Assembly: GCA_050955105.1 (NCBI GenBank)
Contig: JBPBQZ010000005.1
Span: 1 to 50,956 of the forward strand
DNA from: JBPBQZ01 sp050955105
Lineage (GTDB): Bacteria; Pseudomonadota; Gammaproteobacteria; Burkholderiales; Burkholderiaceae
Length of the DNA: 50,956 nt
Direction of reading: 5' to 3'
Shown here: one piece after another, positions 9,250 through 17,784 of the stretch
Numbering within the stretch: the first letter of the stretch is position 1
Layout: each line of letters opens with the position of its first letter
The notes under the pieces: generated by a model
The model's database searches: none
What the model saw: only the letters and a program-made list of their open reading frames with translations
Told to the model about the DNA's origin: nothing
Position numbers and translations under genes: made by a program

Positions 9250-9652
9250 GACGCCGCCATTTGCGTCCCCGGTGAACAACAAATTCGATCATTTAGGCGA
9301 GCCTAATGGGAGCGCTCGGCCAATCCCCGGCATTGTGGATGGCATTCACCCTGATCGTCGTGGCGAGCATGTACAGCAGCATGTCCGGGACTTCACCGGC
9401 ATCATCCACGCAGATTGCTTCGCCGGCTACGACAAGTTGCACGACGCCAAGCGAACGTAGGCGGCCTGCTGGGCGCATGTGCGTCGCAAATTCTATGAAT
9501 TGACGAAATCGCATCCGTCGCCAGCCATTGGCGAGGCGGCGCGCGGGATTGCCGTGTTGTACGCAATTGAAGAACAGATCAGCGGCAAACCGCCCGATGT
9601 ACGTAACCTGTTGCGAAATCATGGGGTGTTTTTGGGGCGTTTCCCTCGCTAA
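9250..9652 (+). pseudogene. IS66-family transposase (TnpC) fragment
   Basis: One frame carries IS66 transposase residues HPDRRGEHVQQHVRDFTGI, then HADCFAGYDKLHDAKRT, an in-frame TAG at 9458-9460, then AACWAHVRRKFYELTKSHPS and AIEEQISGKPPDVR. The stop replaces the expected Glu codon (GAG). The N-terminal half of the transposase and the C-terminus are missing. The fragment lies 20-odd bases beyond the right end of the IS3 element, so two elements have decayed side by side. Confidence 0.8.
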
Positions 9653-10157
9653 ACAATGCCAATCCACGCCCCAGTGGAACTCGGCGTGCTGCGGCGTAGG
9701 TCGTATAACCGGCTGATTTTTATAACTAAGCCGCGCCAAGCTACGAACTCGCACCTCCGTCCCAACACAATGGGCGTGTGCCCGGAGATGTCTGCTTTAT
9801 TCATTAATCAAAGTGCCGGATTGACGTTTATTGCTGAACGAATGTCGGGGCGAGCCCTGATTTTTGTCCGTAGTGGGCAAAGGATACGTGAAGTCCGCGC
9901 AGCGTTCGAAGAAGCCGCAAAAGTCGTGAACTGTACTTAGTCGATTTCGCGCTGAATGCAGAAGACAGGTGAAGGAGGAATTGAATGTGGGCCATGCAGA
10001 GTCGAGGCACGGCGACTTGGTTGCTATATGGAGAGCATGCGACTACGCAGGCGGCGCCTGCTTGTGTCGCAATCGCTCATGCGTCGAGGCGGCTGCAGGC
10101 ACCAGTCTCGTGCATCGGACGCAGCACCTAAAGCGGCTCGACTACAAATGAGTGCGC

Positions 10158-10175
10158 CGCACCGCGCGCGGTGCG
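10158..10175. repeat. 18-bp perfect palindrome
   Basis: The stretch CGCACCGCG followed by CGCGGTGCG is a perfect inverted repeat with no spacer, followed shortly by TTAATTTG. It could be a terminator stem from upstream IS-derived transcription or a protein-binding site. No function is assigned. Confidence 0.5.
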
Positions 10176-10326
10176 CTTAATTTGGGAACGCTGCACCACG
10201 AGCAGGCCGAACGTCGCGACGATTTGCGGCTCACTAAGTGTAGAAAGCCAACGGACACGCGGCCGAACAGGTCGTGCGGCATGTATCGGTGATCTATGGC
10301 ATGGCTCATGCTTTATGCATTCAAAC

Positions 10327-10336
10327 TTGTATGCAA
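10327..10336. promoter_or_regulatory. Candidate GntR/FCD operator before the biuret operon
   Basis: TTGTATGCAA differs by one base from the palindrome TTGTATACAA, a form often seen for FadR-type GntR regulators. It lies 10 bases before the ATG of the first operon gene, where a bound repressor would block transcription or initiation. The operon's last gene encodes such a regulator. This is inference from one imperfect site. Confidence 0.3.
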
Positions 10337-10346
10337 GATTGAACTC

Positions 10347-12179
10347 ATGAATCCATCGAAGCCTTCCGGCGCCGCCTTCACCGTCCGAGGATTGCTCGCC
10401 GACTACGCGCAGCAGGTCACCACGCCGTCTCGGGTGATCGCCGAAGTCGCGCGCCGGATCGACAAGATTGACCGTCCAGAAGTATGGACGCTGCTGCGCT
10501 CGGCCAGCGCGCTCAACGCGCGTGCAGCGGAACTGGAAGCGATGCTGGCCGCGAGCGGCCCGGTCCTCTTCGAGCGGATGCCCCTTTACGGCGTGCCCTT
10601 CGCGGTAAAGGACAACATCGACGTGGCCGGCCTGCCCACGACTGCGGCGTGCAAGGAATACGCCTACGTGCCGGAGGCCTCGGCATTCGTCGTGCAGCGC
10701 TTGCTGGATGCGGGCGCGATCCTCGTTGGCAAGACCAACCTCGACCAGTTCGCCACCGGCCTCGTCGGTACCCGCTCGCCCTATGGCGCGGTGCGTCAGG
10801 TGGAGTTTCCCGAGCGCGTCTCGGGCGGCTCGAGCTCGGGCTCCGCGGTGGCGGTCGCGGCGGGTTGCGTGGCGTTTTCGCTTGGCACCGATACGGCCGG
10901 CTCCGGCCGCGTCCCGGCGGGCTTCAACGAGCTGGTCGGGCTCAAGCCTTCGCTCGGGCTCCTGAGCAAACGCGGCGTGGTGCCGGCGTGCCGCAGCCTC
11001 GATACTATTTCCATCTTCGCGCATGACGTGGCCGATGCCTGGCACGTCATGTCGCGCGTGGCCCGCTTCGATGCGCTCGACGGCTTCTCGCGGCATGTGC
11101 CGGCACTGGGACTGGTCAACGGCATGCCGGCCGTCGGCGTACCCGACACCCTCGAGTTCTTCGGGGACACCGCCGCCGAGCAGGCCTTCGCCGCGACGCT
11201 CGATGCGCTCGCCAGGCACCTGTCGATCACGCCCGCGCCATTCCCGTTCGCGCCGCTCAAGGAAGTGTCTGCCTTGCTCTACGACGGGCCGTGGGTCGCC
11301 GAGCGGCGCGCCGCGCTGGGCGCCTTTTTCGAGACCCATTACGCGGCGATCGACCCTACGGTAGCCAGCGTGATCGGCAAGGCGGACCGTTTCAGCGCCG
11401 TCGATGCATTCAACGGCCAATATGAACTCGCGCGGTTGAGGCGCCAGGTGGACCGGCTCTTCGAGGACTTCGATGTCCTGATCGTGCCGACCACGCCGAC
11501 CCATCCGTTGATCGCGGACGTAGCGGAGAAGCCGATCGAGCTCAACAGCCAGCTCGGCGTCTATACCAATTTCGTCAACCTGCTCGACCTGTGCGCGCTG
11601 GCGATACCGTGCCAGCGCCGCCGCGACGGCCTGCCCGCGGGCGTCACCCTGATCGGGCCTGCGGGTTCGGATCATCGGCTGGCGGTGCTGGGCGCGCGGA
11701 TCGAGGCGCTGTTCTCCCGCAAACCCGCGGCGCAGGGCCTGGAATACCAGCCACTGCCTTTCGACGAACCCACCGTGACGCTCGCCGTGGTCGGGGCGCA
11801 TCTGCGCGGCCAACCGTTGAACCGGCAATTGCTCGAGGCGGGCGCGCGGTTCGTCGCAGCGACCAAGACGACTCCGGACTACAGGCTCTTCGCACTCGCC
11901 GGCACGACGCCGCCGAAGCCGGGGCTCGTGCGCACCACGGCGCTCGGCCAGCCGATCGCCATCGAGCTCTGGGAAGTGCCCGTGCGGCGCTTCGGCGCGC
12001 TGGTGGCCCAAGTGCCGGCGCCGCTTGGCATCGGCACGGTGCAGGCTGCAGACGGCGCGTTGGTGAAGGGCTTCATCTGCGAGCCCACGGCCGTGGCGGC
12101 CGGCAGCGGCGCACGCGACATCACCGGGTTCGGCGGCTGGCTTGCCTATCTCGACAGCCTTGACGAAGCAGCTCGATAA
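10347..12179 (+). CDS. atzF: Allophanate hydrolase
   Basis: Cytoplasmic amidase that splits allophanate (urea-1-carboxylate) into ammonia and CO2, the last step of biuret and cyanurate breakdown. The N-terminal amidase-signature domain (about 20-450) has the Ser-Ser-Lys triad: Lys88 in FAVKDNID, cis-Ser163 in SGGSSSGS and nucleophile Ser186 in GTDTAGS. The C-terminal domain (about 475-605, VTLAVVGAHLRGQPLNRQL to ITGFGGWLAYL) is the AtzF/urea-amidolyase-type domain. At 610 residues it matches AtzF rather than the larger urea carboxylase fusion. The frame runs upstream to 10296, but ATG 10347 gives the family-like start. It is first in a nine-gene operon; the next gene starts 24 bases on. Confidence 0.92.
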   Translation: MNPSKPSGAAFTVRGLLADYAQQVTTPSRVIAEVARRIDKIDRPEVWTLLRSASALNARAAELEAMLAASGPVLFERMPLYGVPFAVKDNIDVAGLPTTAACKEYAYVPEASAFVVQRLLDAGAILVGKTNLDQFATGLVGTRSPYGAVRQVEFPERVSGGSSSGSAVAVAAGCVAFSLGTDTAGSGRVPAGFNELVGLKPSLGLLSKRGVVPACRSLDTISIFAHDVADAWHVMSRVARFDALDGFSRHVPALGLVNGMPAVGVPDTLEFFGDTAAEQAFAATLDALARHLSITPAPFPFAPLKEVSALLYDGPWVAERRAALGAFFETHYAAIDPTVASVIGKADRFSAVDAFNGQYELARLRRQVDRLFEDFDVLIVPTTPTHPLIADVAEKPIELNSQLGVYTNFVNLLDLCALAIPCQRRRDGLPAGVTLIGPAGSDHRLAVLGARIEALFSRKPAAQGLEYQPLPFDEPTVTLAVVGAHLRGQPLNRQLLEAGARFVAATKTTPDYRLFALAGTTPPKPGLVRTTALGQPIAIELWEVPVRRFGALVAQVPAPLGIGTVQAADGALVKGFICEPTAVAAGSGARDITGFGGWLAYLDSLDEAAR

Positions 12180-12203
12180 ACCCCACCAAAGGAAGCGACC
12201 AAC

Positions 12204-13301
12204 ATGACCCACCGCCGTGACTTCATCAAAAGCGCAGGCGCGCTCGCACTGGGCAGTCTGTTCCCCCTCGAATCGGTGTTCGCGGCCGACAAGCTCACGG
12301 CCGGCGTGATCTACGTCGGTGCGCGCGGTGACTATGGTTACAACCAGGCGCAAGCGGCGGCGGCCAATGTGATCAAGAAGCTGCCCAACGTGAAGGTGGT
12401 CGAGGAAGAAAACGTGCCCGAGACCGTAGCCGTGCAGAAGACGATGGAGGCGATGATCGAGCAGGATGGTGCGACGCTGATTTTCGCGACCTCTTACGGT
12501 TACTTCGACCCGCACGTGCTCAAGATGGCCGCCAAGTACCCGAAGATCCGCTTCGCGCATTGCGGCGGCGTGTGGAAAACCGGCGATCCGGTCAATATCG
12601 CCAGCTACTTCGGTTATATCGACGAATGCATGTATCTGAACGGCGTGGTGGCGGGACATGCGAGCAAGAGCAAGAAGCTCGGCTTCGTGGCGGCTAAGCC
12701 GATTCCGCAAGTATTACGAAACATCAATGCCTTTACGCTGGGCGCGCAATCCGTCGATGCTTCGATCACCACTCACGTGATCTTCACCGGCGACTGGTCG
12801 ATGCCCGTCAAGGAAGCCGAGGCGGCCAACAGCCTCGTCGACCAGGGTTGCGATGTGCTGACCTGTCACGTGGACGGGCCGAAGGTTGTGATCGAGACCG
12901 CCGAGAAACGCGGCGCCATGAGCTGCGGCTATCACGCGGACCAGGCCGCGCTCGCGCCCAAGGGTTATCTGACCGGCGCCGAGTGGGACTGGGCTACGCC
13001 ATACAAGCAGCTCGTCGCGGACGCGCAGACTGGCAAGCCTCAACCGAACATCCTGCGCGGCGGCCTCAAGGAAGGCTTCGTGAAAATGTCGCCGTACGGA
13101 CCGAAGGTCACGCCGGAGGCGAAGCAGAACGCCGACTCGATCAAGTCGCAGATGCTGGGTGGCACCTTCGTGATCTTCAAGGGACCGATGAAGGACAACA
13201 AGGGCGGCGAAGCGATTCCGGCGGGTACGACCCACGTGCAGACCGACATCACCCTCGAAAGCATGAACTATCTTGTGGCGGGTGTTGTCGGCCAGGTCTA
13301 A
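12204..13301 (+). CDS. BMP-family (PnrA-like) ABC transporter substrate-binding protein, Tat-exported
   Basis: Periplasmic binding protein of the Med/BMP/PnrA family, whose studied members bind nucleosides or related small nitrogen compounds. The N-terminus carries a twin-arginine signal, RRDFIK at residues 4-9, followed by a hydrophobic stretch and an Ala-x-Ala-like cleavage region near residue 29. The domain starts with LTAGVIYVGARGDYGYNQ and includes the family hallmark VNIASYFGYIDECMYLNG. At 365 residues it is of typical size. It sits between allophanate hydrolase and the two cognate permeases, so the ligand is inferred to be biuret, triuret or another ureide. AAGGAAG precedes the ATG. 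Confidence 0.9.
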   Translation: MTHRRDFIKSAGALALGSLFPLESVFAADKLTAGVIYVGARGDYGYNQAQAAAANVIKKLPNVKVVEEENVPETVAVQKTMEAMIEQDGATLIFATSYGYFDPHVLKMAAKYPKIRFAHCGGVWKTGDPVNIASYFGYIDECMYLNGVVAGHASKSKKLGFVAAKPIPQVLRNINAFTLGAQSVDASITTHVIFTGDWSMPVKEAEAANSLVDQGCDVLTCHVDGPKVVIETAEKRGAMSCGYHADQAALAPKGYLTGAEWDWATPYKQLVADAQTGKPQPNILRGGLKEGFVKMSPYGPKVTPEAKQNADSIKSQMLGGTFVIFKGPMKDNKGGEAIPAGTTHVQTDITLESMNYLVAGVVGQV

Positions 13302-13341
13302 CGCCAGCCGAAGCCGTCGTCCCAATTCCCAAGGAGCCGCG

Positions 13342-14478
13342 ATGAGTCCTGATGCCAACCTAGCCGCGCCGAATGCCCAGACCGCCCGGCTCATCCTGGC
13401 CGTACTGCCGGCGTTGCCTACCCTGTGCGCGCTCGCGGGCACGCTGCTGCTGTTCTCCCTGTTCCTGCTGGTGCAGGGGCAACCCGCGCTCGATGCAATC
13501 GGCCTGATCGTCGAGGGCGCTTTCGGTTCCTCGTTCGCCTGGCAGAACACCTTGCTGCGCGCCGCGCCGCTGATGCTCACCGCGCTCTGCGTGGCCTTGC
13601 CCGCGCAGGTCGGGCTGATCGTGATCGGGGGTGAAGGCGCGCTCGCGCTGGGCGGGCTGGCCGCCGCGGTGGTACCGCAACTCTTGCCGGCCGGCACGCC
13701 CTGGCTCGTCGCCACGCCGCTGATGGCGATCGCGGGCATGCTGGCAGGAGGCGTGTGGATCGGCGCGGTGGGGGCGCTGCGGCAATGGCGCGGCGTGAAC
13801 GAGACCATCAGCAGCCTGCTGATGTCCTATATCGCCATCGCGGTGTTCAAGTTTCTCGTGGAAGGTCCGCTGCGCGACCCGGCGAGTCTCAACAAGCCCT
13901 CCACGCCGCCCGTGCCGGACGCGCTGATGATCGGCTCGATGCCGGGGCTTGAGGTGCACTGGGGCTTGCTGTGGGGTGTCGTCGCGTGTGTCGCGGCCTG
14001 GGTCTTCGTCAAGCACAGCACCAAGGGCTTCGCCATGCGCGTGACGGGCGGCAGCAATCGCGCTGCCCAGCTGGTGGGCTTGCCCGTGAAGGTGCTCGCG
14101 TTGTCGGCGTGCGCGCTGGGTGGTGCGGCGGCCGGCCTCGCGGGCATGTTCGAGGTGAGCGCGGTGCAGGGCAGCGCAAATGCGTCGCTGCTCGCGGGGT
14201 ACGGTTATGCGGGCATCCTGGTTGCATTCGCCGCGCGCCAGAATCCGCTGGCGATCGTGGTGTGCGCGCTGATGATCGGCGGCATCGAGGCAAGCGGCAG
14301 CCTGTTGCAAAGGCGCCTGGATCTTCCCGATGCCACTACGCTCGTACTGCAGGGGCTGCTGTTCGCCAACCTGCTTGCATGGGAAGCGCTGGGCGGCCGC
14401 ATCGCCGCGTGGCGCGTGAAGCTGCAGGCAGCCGCACTCGACGATGCCACCGCCAAACTGGAGCAAACTCATGCCTGA
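13342..14478 (+). CDS. BMP-type ABC transporter permease (first subunit)
   Basis: Inner-membrane permease of the BPD_transp_2 family (sugar/nucleoside/branched-chain amino acid type). About eight to ten hydrophobic segments are visible, beginning near residue 20. The conserved loop is present in the form GGEGALALGG and ISSLLMSYIAIAVFKF. ATG 13342 follows AAGGAG; the longer frame from 13273 overlaps the binding-protein gene and is rejected. The last 8 bases overlap the next permease gene, indicating coupled translation. At 378 residues it is normal for the larger permease of the pair. Confidence 0.9.
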   Translation: MSPDANLAAPNAQTARLILAVLPALPTLCALAGTLLLFSLFLLVQGQPALDAIGLIVEGAFGSSFAWQNTLLRAAPLMLTALCVALPAQVGLIVIGGEGALALGGLAAAVVPQLLPAGTPWLVATPLMAIAGMLAGGVWIGAVGALRQWRGVNETISSLLMSYIAIAVFKFLVEGPLRDPASLNKPSTPPVPDALMIGSMPGLEVHWGLLWGVVACVAAWVFVKHSTKGFAMRVTGGSNRAAQLVGLPVKVLALSACALGGAAAGLAGMFEVSAVQGSANASLLAGYGYAGILVAFAARQNPLAIVVCALMIGGIEASGSLLQRRLDLPDATTLVLQGLLFANLLAWEALGGRIAAWRVKLQAAALDDATAKLEQTHA

Positions 14479-15397
14479 CATGCATTCGCCCGTGGTCGTG
14501 CTGTTGCTCTCGCTGTTCGCGGGAGCGATCCGTGTCAGTACCCCTTACTTGTTCGTGAGCCTCGGCGAATGCCTGACGGAAAAGGGCGGCCGCGTGAACC
14601 TGGGACTGGAGGGCATTCTCATTTCTGGCGCGATGAGTGGCTATGCCACGGCGTATCTCACCGGTTCGCCGTGGCTTGGCGTGGTGGCAGCCGGTGGCGC
14701 CGGACTGCTGCTCGGCTGCCTGCACGGGCTCGTATGCTCGTTGCCGAGGGTGTCCGACATCGCCTTCGGTATCGCCCTGATGCTGTTCGGCACGGGCCTG
14801 GCGTTCTATCTCGGCAAGCCGTTCATCGAACCGCAGGCGCCGATGCTGCCGTCCATCGACCTCGGGACATGGACGGCGTCGCCGCAACTGCACAACGCTC
14901 TCCATATCAACTTCCTGTTCGTGATCGGCGTGGTGCTCGCGTTTCTCCTGCAGTGGGGCCTGCGCAATACGCGTTGGGGCATGACCTTGCGCCTGGTGGG
15001 CGACCATGCCGAGAGCGCTCGGGCGATGGGCTATCCGCTCACGCGCATCCGCATCGCCGCGACCGCGGTGGGCGGCGTGTTCGCGGGTGTGGGCGGGGCG
15101 TATCTGTCGCTCGTGTATCCGGGAAGCTGGAACGAAGGGCTCTCTAGCGGGCAGGGCCTGATGGCGGTCGCGCTGGTGATCTTCGCGCGCTGGCAGCCGT
15201 TGCGCTGCCTTTGGGCCGCGCTGCTGTTCGGCGCCGCAGGCGCGCTCGGGCCGGCCTTGCAGGCGATCGGCGTGACCAGCGGCTACTACCTCTACAACGC
15301 GGCGCCTTATGTGCTCACGCTCGTCATCATGATCATCAACTGCCGTCCTGACCGGACGCTGGCCGGGGCTCCCGGCGAACTCAGTCTGACCCGCTGA
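14471..15397 (+). CDS. BMP-type ABC transporter permease (second subunit)
   Basis: Partner permease of the same family, shorter (308 residues) as usual for the second subunit of nucleoside-type importers. The family hallmark LGECLTEKGGRVNLGLEGILISGA appears in the N-terminal part, and RLVGDHAESARAMGYPLTRIR is the cytoplasmic coupling loop. Multiple membrane segments are evident. ATG 14471 overlaps the upstream stop by 8 bases. Together with the ATPase downstream of biuH it completes a full importer, split by a catabolic gene. Confidence 0.9.
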   Translation: MPDMHSPVVVLLLSLFAGAIRVSTPYLFVSLGECLTEKGGRVNLGLEGILISGAMSGYATAYLTGSPWLGVVAAGGAGLLLGCLHGLVCSLPRVSDIAFGIALMLFGTGLAFYLGKPFIEPQAPMLPSIDLGTWTASPQLHNALHINFLFVIGVVLAFLLQWGLRNTRWGMTLRLVGDHAESARAMGYPLTRIRIAATAVGGVFAGVGGAYLSLVYPGSWNEGLSSGQGLMAVALVIFARWQPLRCLWAALLFGAAGALGPALQAIGVTSGYYLYNAAPYVLTLVIMIINCRPDRTLAGAPGELSLTR

Positions 15398-15422
15398 ACC
15401 GTCCTTCAAGAGGGGTGAAAAC

Positions 15423-16115
15423 ATGAACCGTTTCATCGCAGCGCGTCCTTACCCGTGGCCCTTTGACGGCGACCTGCGTCCGCAGAACACCGCACTCGTC
15501 ATCATCGACATGCAGATCGACTTCTGCGGCCATGGCGGCTATGTCGACAAGATGGGCTACGACCTCTCGCTCACGCGCGCGCCGATCGAGCCGATCAAGA
15601 GCGTGCTCGCGCCGATGCGCGAGCAGGGCTTCACCATCATCCATACGCGCGAAGGACATCGTCCGGACCTGTCCGACCTGCCCGCGAACAAGCGCTGGCG
15701 CAGCCGCCGCGCGGGTACTGACGGTGTGGGTATCGGCGACGACGGGCCGTGCGGCAAGATCCTCGTGCGCGGTGAACCCGGCTGGAAAATCATCGACGAA
15801 CTCGCGCCGCTGCCGGGCGAGATCGTGATCGACAAGCCCGGCAAGGGCTCGTTCTGCGCGACCGACCTCGAATTGATCCTGCGCACGCGCGGGATCGTCA
15901 ACCTGGTCCTCACCGGCATTACCACGGATGTCTGCGTGCATACCACCATGCGTGAAGCCAACGATCGCGGCTTCGAATGCATGGTGCTCGCGGATTGCTG
16001 CGGCGCGACCGACAAGGGCAACCACGATGCCGCGCTGCATATGATTACGATGCAGGGCGGCGTGTTCGGCGCCGTGTCCGACGCAAAGGCGCTGCTTGCC
16101 ACCCTGGGAGGCTGA
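15423..16115 (+). CDS. biuH: Biuret amidohydrolase (cysteine hydrolase, isochorismatase-like family)
   Basis: Hydrolyses biuret to allophanate and ammonia. The 230-residue protein has the isochorismatase-like Asp-Lys-Cys triad: Asp29 in LVIIDMQIDF, Lys138 in VIDKPGKGSF and Cys171 in GITTDVCVHT. The N-terminal ADPYPWPF-like segment, the HTREGHRPDLSDLPANKRWR loop and the CCGATDKGNH segment match what I recall of Rhizobium BiuH, more closely than RutB. It lies between permease and ATPase genes of a transporter and in the same operon as allophanate hydrolase, which consumes its product. AGAGGGG precedes the ATG. The assignment rests on recalled similarity, not on a search. Confidence 0.85.
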   Translation: MNRFIAARPYPWPFDGDLRPQNTALVIIDMQIDFCGHGGYVDKMGYDLSLTRAPIEPIKSVLAPMREQGFTIIHTREGHRPDLSDLPANKRWRSRRAGTDGVGIGDDGPCGKILVRGEPGWKIIDELAPLPGEIVIDKPGKGSFCATDLELILRTRGIVNLVLTGITTDVCVHTTMREANDRGFECMVLADCCGATDKGNHDAALHMITMQGGVFGAVSDAKALLATLGG

Positions 16116-16118
16116 ATC

Positions 16119-17723
16119 ATGGCGACGGTTCCTCAGGCGCTCGGCGTGGAAGTGCTGGGCGCAAGCAAATCGTTCGGCGCCTTCCGCGCGCTCGACCGCG
16201 TGTCGATCACGGTCAAGCCTGGCACCATCCACGCGCTGCTCGGTGAGAACGGCGCGGGCAAGAGCACGCTCGTCAAGGGCCTGGTCGGCTATGGCCTGCT
16301 CGATGCCGGCCAGATCGTCGCCGATGGGCGCGAGGTGCGGATCGCCTCGCCGCGCGACGCGCAGGCACTCGGCATCGGCATGGTCTACCAGCACTTCACG
16401 CTGGCTGCGGGGCTCTCGGTGGAGGAGAACCTGCTGCTCGCGCGTGGCCAATTGCCGTGGAAGGTGGACTGGAAACGCGAGCGTGCCGCGCTCGACGAGT
16501 TCATGGGGCGCATGCCGTTTCGCCTGACGCTCGATGCGCCCGTGTCGATGCTTGCCGCGGGCGAGAAGCAGAAGCTCGAGATCCTCAAGCAGTTGTACCT
16601 GCGCCAGCGCTTCCTGATCCTCGATGAGCCGACCTCGGTCCTGACACCACAGGAAGCCGACGAAGTGTTGGGATTGATGCGCGACCTGACATCGCGCGGC
16701 GAACTGACGGTGCTGATGATCACGCACAAGTTTCGCGAAGTCATGGCCTATGCCGACGACGTGACCGTCCTGCGCAAGGGCCGGCAGGTCGGCACGAGTT
16801 CGGTCGCCGATACGAACCGCGACCAGCTCGCGAGCTGGATGATGGGTACAGCCGAAGCGCACGATGCGCCGGTGATGGCGGAGGTCAACGCCGAGCGCCC
16901 GTCGCGCGTGCCCGTCGCGCCTGATGCCGCGGTGCGGCTCGAACTGCGCGATGTTTCCATCGTCGATGACCGGGGCCACACCGCCGTGCGCCACGCGTCG
17001 CTAGCGGTGCGCTCGGGCGAAATCCTTGGTCTCGCGGGCGTCTCCGGCAACGGCCAGAAGGAGCTGATCGAGGCGCTGGTCGGCCAGCGCCGGGTGCAGG
17101 AAGGCGAAATGCGGGTGCGCGGCGAAACCTATCACGCGAGCCGCGCGGAAATGACCCGGTTGCGCGTCTTCGCGCTGCCGGAGGAACCGCTGCGAAACGC
17201 GTGCGTAAGCGGCATGAGCGTCGCCGAGAACCTGGCCTTGCGCGACTTCGACCGCGCGCCGCTCTGCCGTGGCGGCTGGCGGCTCGATCGCCGTGCGATG
17301 CGTGAACGTGCGGCGCACCTGATCCTCGATTTCAACGTCAAGCCGCCCGTGCCCGAGCGCGCCATCGGCACCTTGTCCGGCGGCAACGTGCAGCGTGCGG
17401 TGCTGGCACGCGAGCTCGGCCAGCCAGTAGATATACTGATCGTTGCCAATCCCGTGTTTGGACTGGATTTTGCGTCCGTCGCCGATATCCATGCGCGCAT
17501 TCTCGCCGCGCGCGATGGCGGGGCGGCCGTGCTGCTCGTGAGCGAAGACCTCGACGAACTGCTCGAATTGGCCGACCGCATCACGGTCATCGCGGAAGGG
17601 CACTTCGTGTTCGAGACGCCCGCCGCGTCCGCCGATCGCGCGCTGCTCGGCCGTCATATGGCGGGGCATTCGGAAGATGCCGCGACGGCGTCGTCGAGTC
17701 TCGAAACCGTAACCGCGCATTAA
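16119..17723 (+). CDS. BMP-type ABC transporter ATP-binding protein (two ABC domains)
   Basis: Fused double ATPase driving the importer. The first domain has Walker A GENGAGKST, a family-typical signature LAAGEKQKLEI and Walker B RFLILDEPTSVL. The second domain has a degenerate Walker A (GVSGNGQKE), signature LSGGNVQRAVLARE and an altered Walker B, ILIVANPVFGLD, in which the usual catalytic Asp-Glu is replaced by Ala-Asn. Only one composite site is therefore likely to be fully active, as is common in sugar/nucleoside-type ATPases. It starts 3 bases after biuH. At 534 residues it is of normal length. Confidence 0.92.
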   Translation: MATVPQALGVEVLGASKSFGAFRALDRVSITVKPGTIHALLGENGAGKSTLVKGLVGYGLLDAGQIVADGREVRIASPRDAQALGIGMVYQHFTLAAGLSVEENLLLARGQLPWKVDWKRERAALDEFMGRMPFRLTLDAPVSMLAAGEKQKLEILKQLYLRQRFLILDEPTSVLTPQEADEVLGLMRDLTSRGELTVLMITHKFREVMAYADDVTVLRKGRQVGTSSVADTNRDQLASWMMGTAEAHDAPVMAEVNAERPSRVPVAPDAAVRLELRDVSIVDDRGHTAVRHASLAVRSGEILGLAGVSGNGQKELIEALVGQRRVQEGEMRVRGETYHASRAEMTRLRVFALPEEPLRNACVSGMSVAENLALRDFDRAPLCRGGWRLDRRAMRERAAHLILDFNVKPPVPERAIGTLSGGNVQRAVLARELGQPVDILIVANPVFGLDFASVADIHARILAARDGGAAVLLVSEDLDELLELADRITVIAEGHFVFETPAASADRALLGRHMAGHSEDAATASSSLETVTAH

Positions 17724-17784
17724 AGGGCCTGACCGATGAGTTCGAGCGGGCGCCAAAACGCAAATTCAAGGACAAGGGATAAGC

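Larger units (their letters stand above)
9653..10346. other. Non-coding stretch between IS remnants and the biuret operon
   Basis: About 690 bases with no recognisable gene; short frames here match nothing I know. It holds an 18-bp perfect palindrome at 10158-10175 and, just before the first operon gene, a possible regulator half-site pair at 10327-10336. The operon promoter must lie in the last few hundred bases, but no confident -35/-10 pair was found. Confidence 0.4.

Noticed and set aside
10128..12710. 860-codon open frame on the minus strand
   Set aside because: Exactly antisense to atzF and the start of the binding-protein gene; its His/Arg-rich composition is the usual shadow of GC-rich coding DNA.
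12714..14481. Two long minus-strand frames (12714-13808 and 13360-14481)
   Set aside because: Antisense to the binding-protein and first permease genes; no recognisable protein.
15381..16994. 537-codon minus-strand open frame
   Set aside because: Antisense to biuH and the ATPase gene, both clearly real; no domain recognised in the shadow frame.
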